Assembly: GCF_000376425.1 (NCBI RefSeq)
Contig: NZ_AQWL01000003.1
Coordinates: forward strand, 153,895 to 217,894
Reading direction: 5' to 3'
Origin: Thiobacillus denitrificans DSM 12475
Lineage (GTDB): Bacteria > Pseudomonadota > Gammaproteobacteria > Burkholderiales > Thiobacillaceae
Length of the DNA stretch: 64,000 nt
This document shows, in pieces, positions 63,313 through 64,000 of the stretch. The position numbers were made by a program, and so were the translations under genes. The notes under the pieces are model-generated. The model was given only the letters and a program-made list of their open reading frames with translations. It was not told the DNA's origin and did not search any database. The first letter of the stretch is position 1. Each line of letters begins with the position of its first letter.

Positions 63313-64000
63313 CTACGGCCTTAAATGACGTTCCAACAGGGCCTTCGCCTGTGATTCCAGATCGGCCGCCAGACTATCCAGCATCACCGCATCGGGCCAC
63401 GAGCGCAGCCAGGTGAGCTGGCGCTTGGCGAGCTGGCGGGTGGCGGCGATGCCCTGCTCGCGCAAAGCCACCGAATCAATGTCCCCGTCGAGATAAGCCC
63501 ACGCCTGGCGATAGCCGACCGCGCGCATGGCGGGCAGGTCGGGCGTGAGTGCATAGCTGCGGCGCAGGGTTTCCACTTCGTCGAGCAGGCCCTCCGTCAG
63601 CATGGCATCGAAGCGCGCGGCGATGCGCTGGTGCAGCACGGCACGGTCGGACGGGATCAGGGCGAGTTGTAGCACGCGGTAGGGCAATTCGGATTGGTCC
63701 CGGTCGAGCAGCGCCGACATGGGCGTGCCGGCAAGCCGGAAAATCTCCAGCGCGCGGCCGATGCGCTGCGAATCGTTCGGTGCCAGCCGCGCGGCGGTCA
63801 CCGGGTCGACCACGGCCAGCTCGGCGTGCAGTGCGGGCCAGCCGCGCCCGGCGGCCTCACTTTCCAGCTCTTTACGCAGCGCGGCATCGGCGCGTGGCAG
63901 ATCGTCCAGCCCGTGCAGCAACGCGCGGAAATACAGCATGGTGCCGCCGACCAGCAGCGGCACCATGCCGCGCGCGGCGATGTCGGCCATCAGCCGCCGC
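63313..64000 (-). CDS. miaA: tRNA dimethylallyltransferase, 3' part (partial)
   Basis: The C-terminal 229 residues or so of MiaA; the start lies beyond the window edge. [43 protein letters not shown] and [16 protein letters not shown] are MiaA signatures, and the C-terminus [16 protein letters not shown] is typical. It modifies A37 of tRNAs with an isopentenyl group. It converges with xseA with 6 bases between. Confidence 0.96.
   Translation of the reverse strand, partial: RRLMADIAARGMVPLLVGGTMLYFRALLHGLDDLPRADAALRKELESEAAGRGWPALHAELAVVDPVTAARLAPNDSQRIGRALEIFRLAGTPMSALLDRDQSELPYRVLQLALIPSDRAVLHQRIAARFDAMLTEGLLDEVETLRRSYALTPDLPAMRAVGYRQAWAYLDGDIDSVALREQGIAATRQLAKRQLTWLRSWPDAVMLDSLAADLESQAKALLERHLRP

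Overview
The window looks like chromosome from a GC-rich betaproteobacterium, most likely a Thiobacillus-like member of the Hydrogenophilales/Nitrosomonadales. The basis is family knowledge: the order exbB-exbD-lpxK-Trm112-kdsB-adk, a PPi-dependent phosphofructokinase beside a membrane pyrophosphatase, succinylase-type dapC/dapD, and lolA-rarA. No database search was possible, so the taxon is inference.

Layout. 1-6300: a quinone/electrophile-response group (pirin, azoR, divergent LysR), then a stretch of decayed genes (VOC, EamA transporter, FGGY kinase), a cupin, ferredoxin-NADP reductase and a SLAC1/TehA-type transporter. 6601-27505: twelve genes on one strand, short-spaced or overlapping, read here as one 21-kb operon. 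It encodes an AmpD-like amidase with SH3 domain, a patatin lipase with a large inserted membrane domain, a large di-haem protein, a lipoprotein, a second di-haem protein, two tandem RoxA-like di-haem proteins, two exported unknowns, a papain-like/alpha-beta-hydrolase fusion, a membrane-anchored unknown and a 1286-residue protein. I know of no described system with this composition; it is the main candidate for a new system. An intact VOC gene lies at its right edge and a decayed VOC remnant in the same orientation at its left edge.

27502-36700: VOC and EamA genes, lysine/diaminopimelate genes dapC and dapD, an M48 lipoprotein protease, cell-wall enzymes (LysM-YkuD transpeptidase, DUF882), a NiFe-hydrogenase small subunit fused to a cytochrome c domain with no large subunit in view, an MBL-fold protein and a DUF1566 protein. 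36700-43320: small envelope proteins, a SagB-like nitroreductase, lexA with two abutting SOS boxes facing a small DUF4258-like gene, a GT-A-like glycosyltransferase and a sulfotransferase-like protein. 43400-50350: a defence-type region with an Mrr-like membrane nuclease, a helicase-less single-chain restriction-modification enzyme, a decayed DUF2283 gene, sohB and a RES-Xre toxin-antitoxin pair.

50525-64000: housekeeping genes, mostly on the minus strand: exbB-exbD-lpxK, a diguanylate cyclase, Trm112, kdsB, adk, pfp, hppA, lolA and rarA, plus xseA on the plus strand and the 3' part of miaA at the window edge. These genes link outer-membrane and LPS supply with pyrophosphate energy metabolism. 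I saw no tRNA, rRNA, CRISPR array, transposase or integrase.
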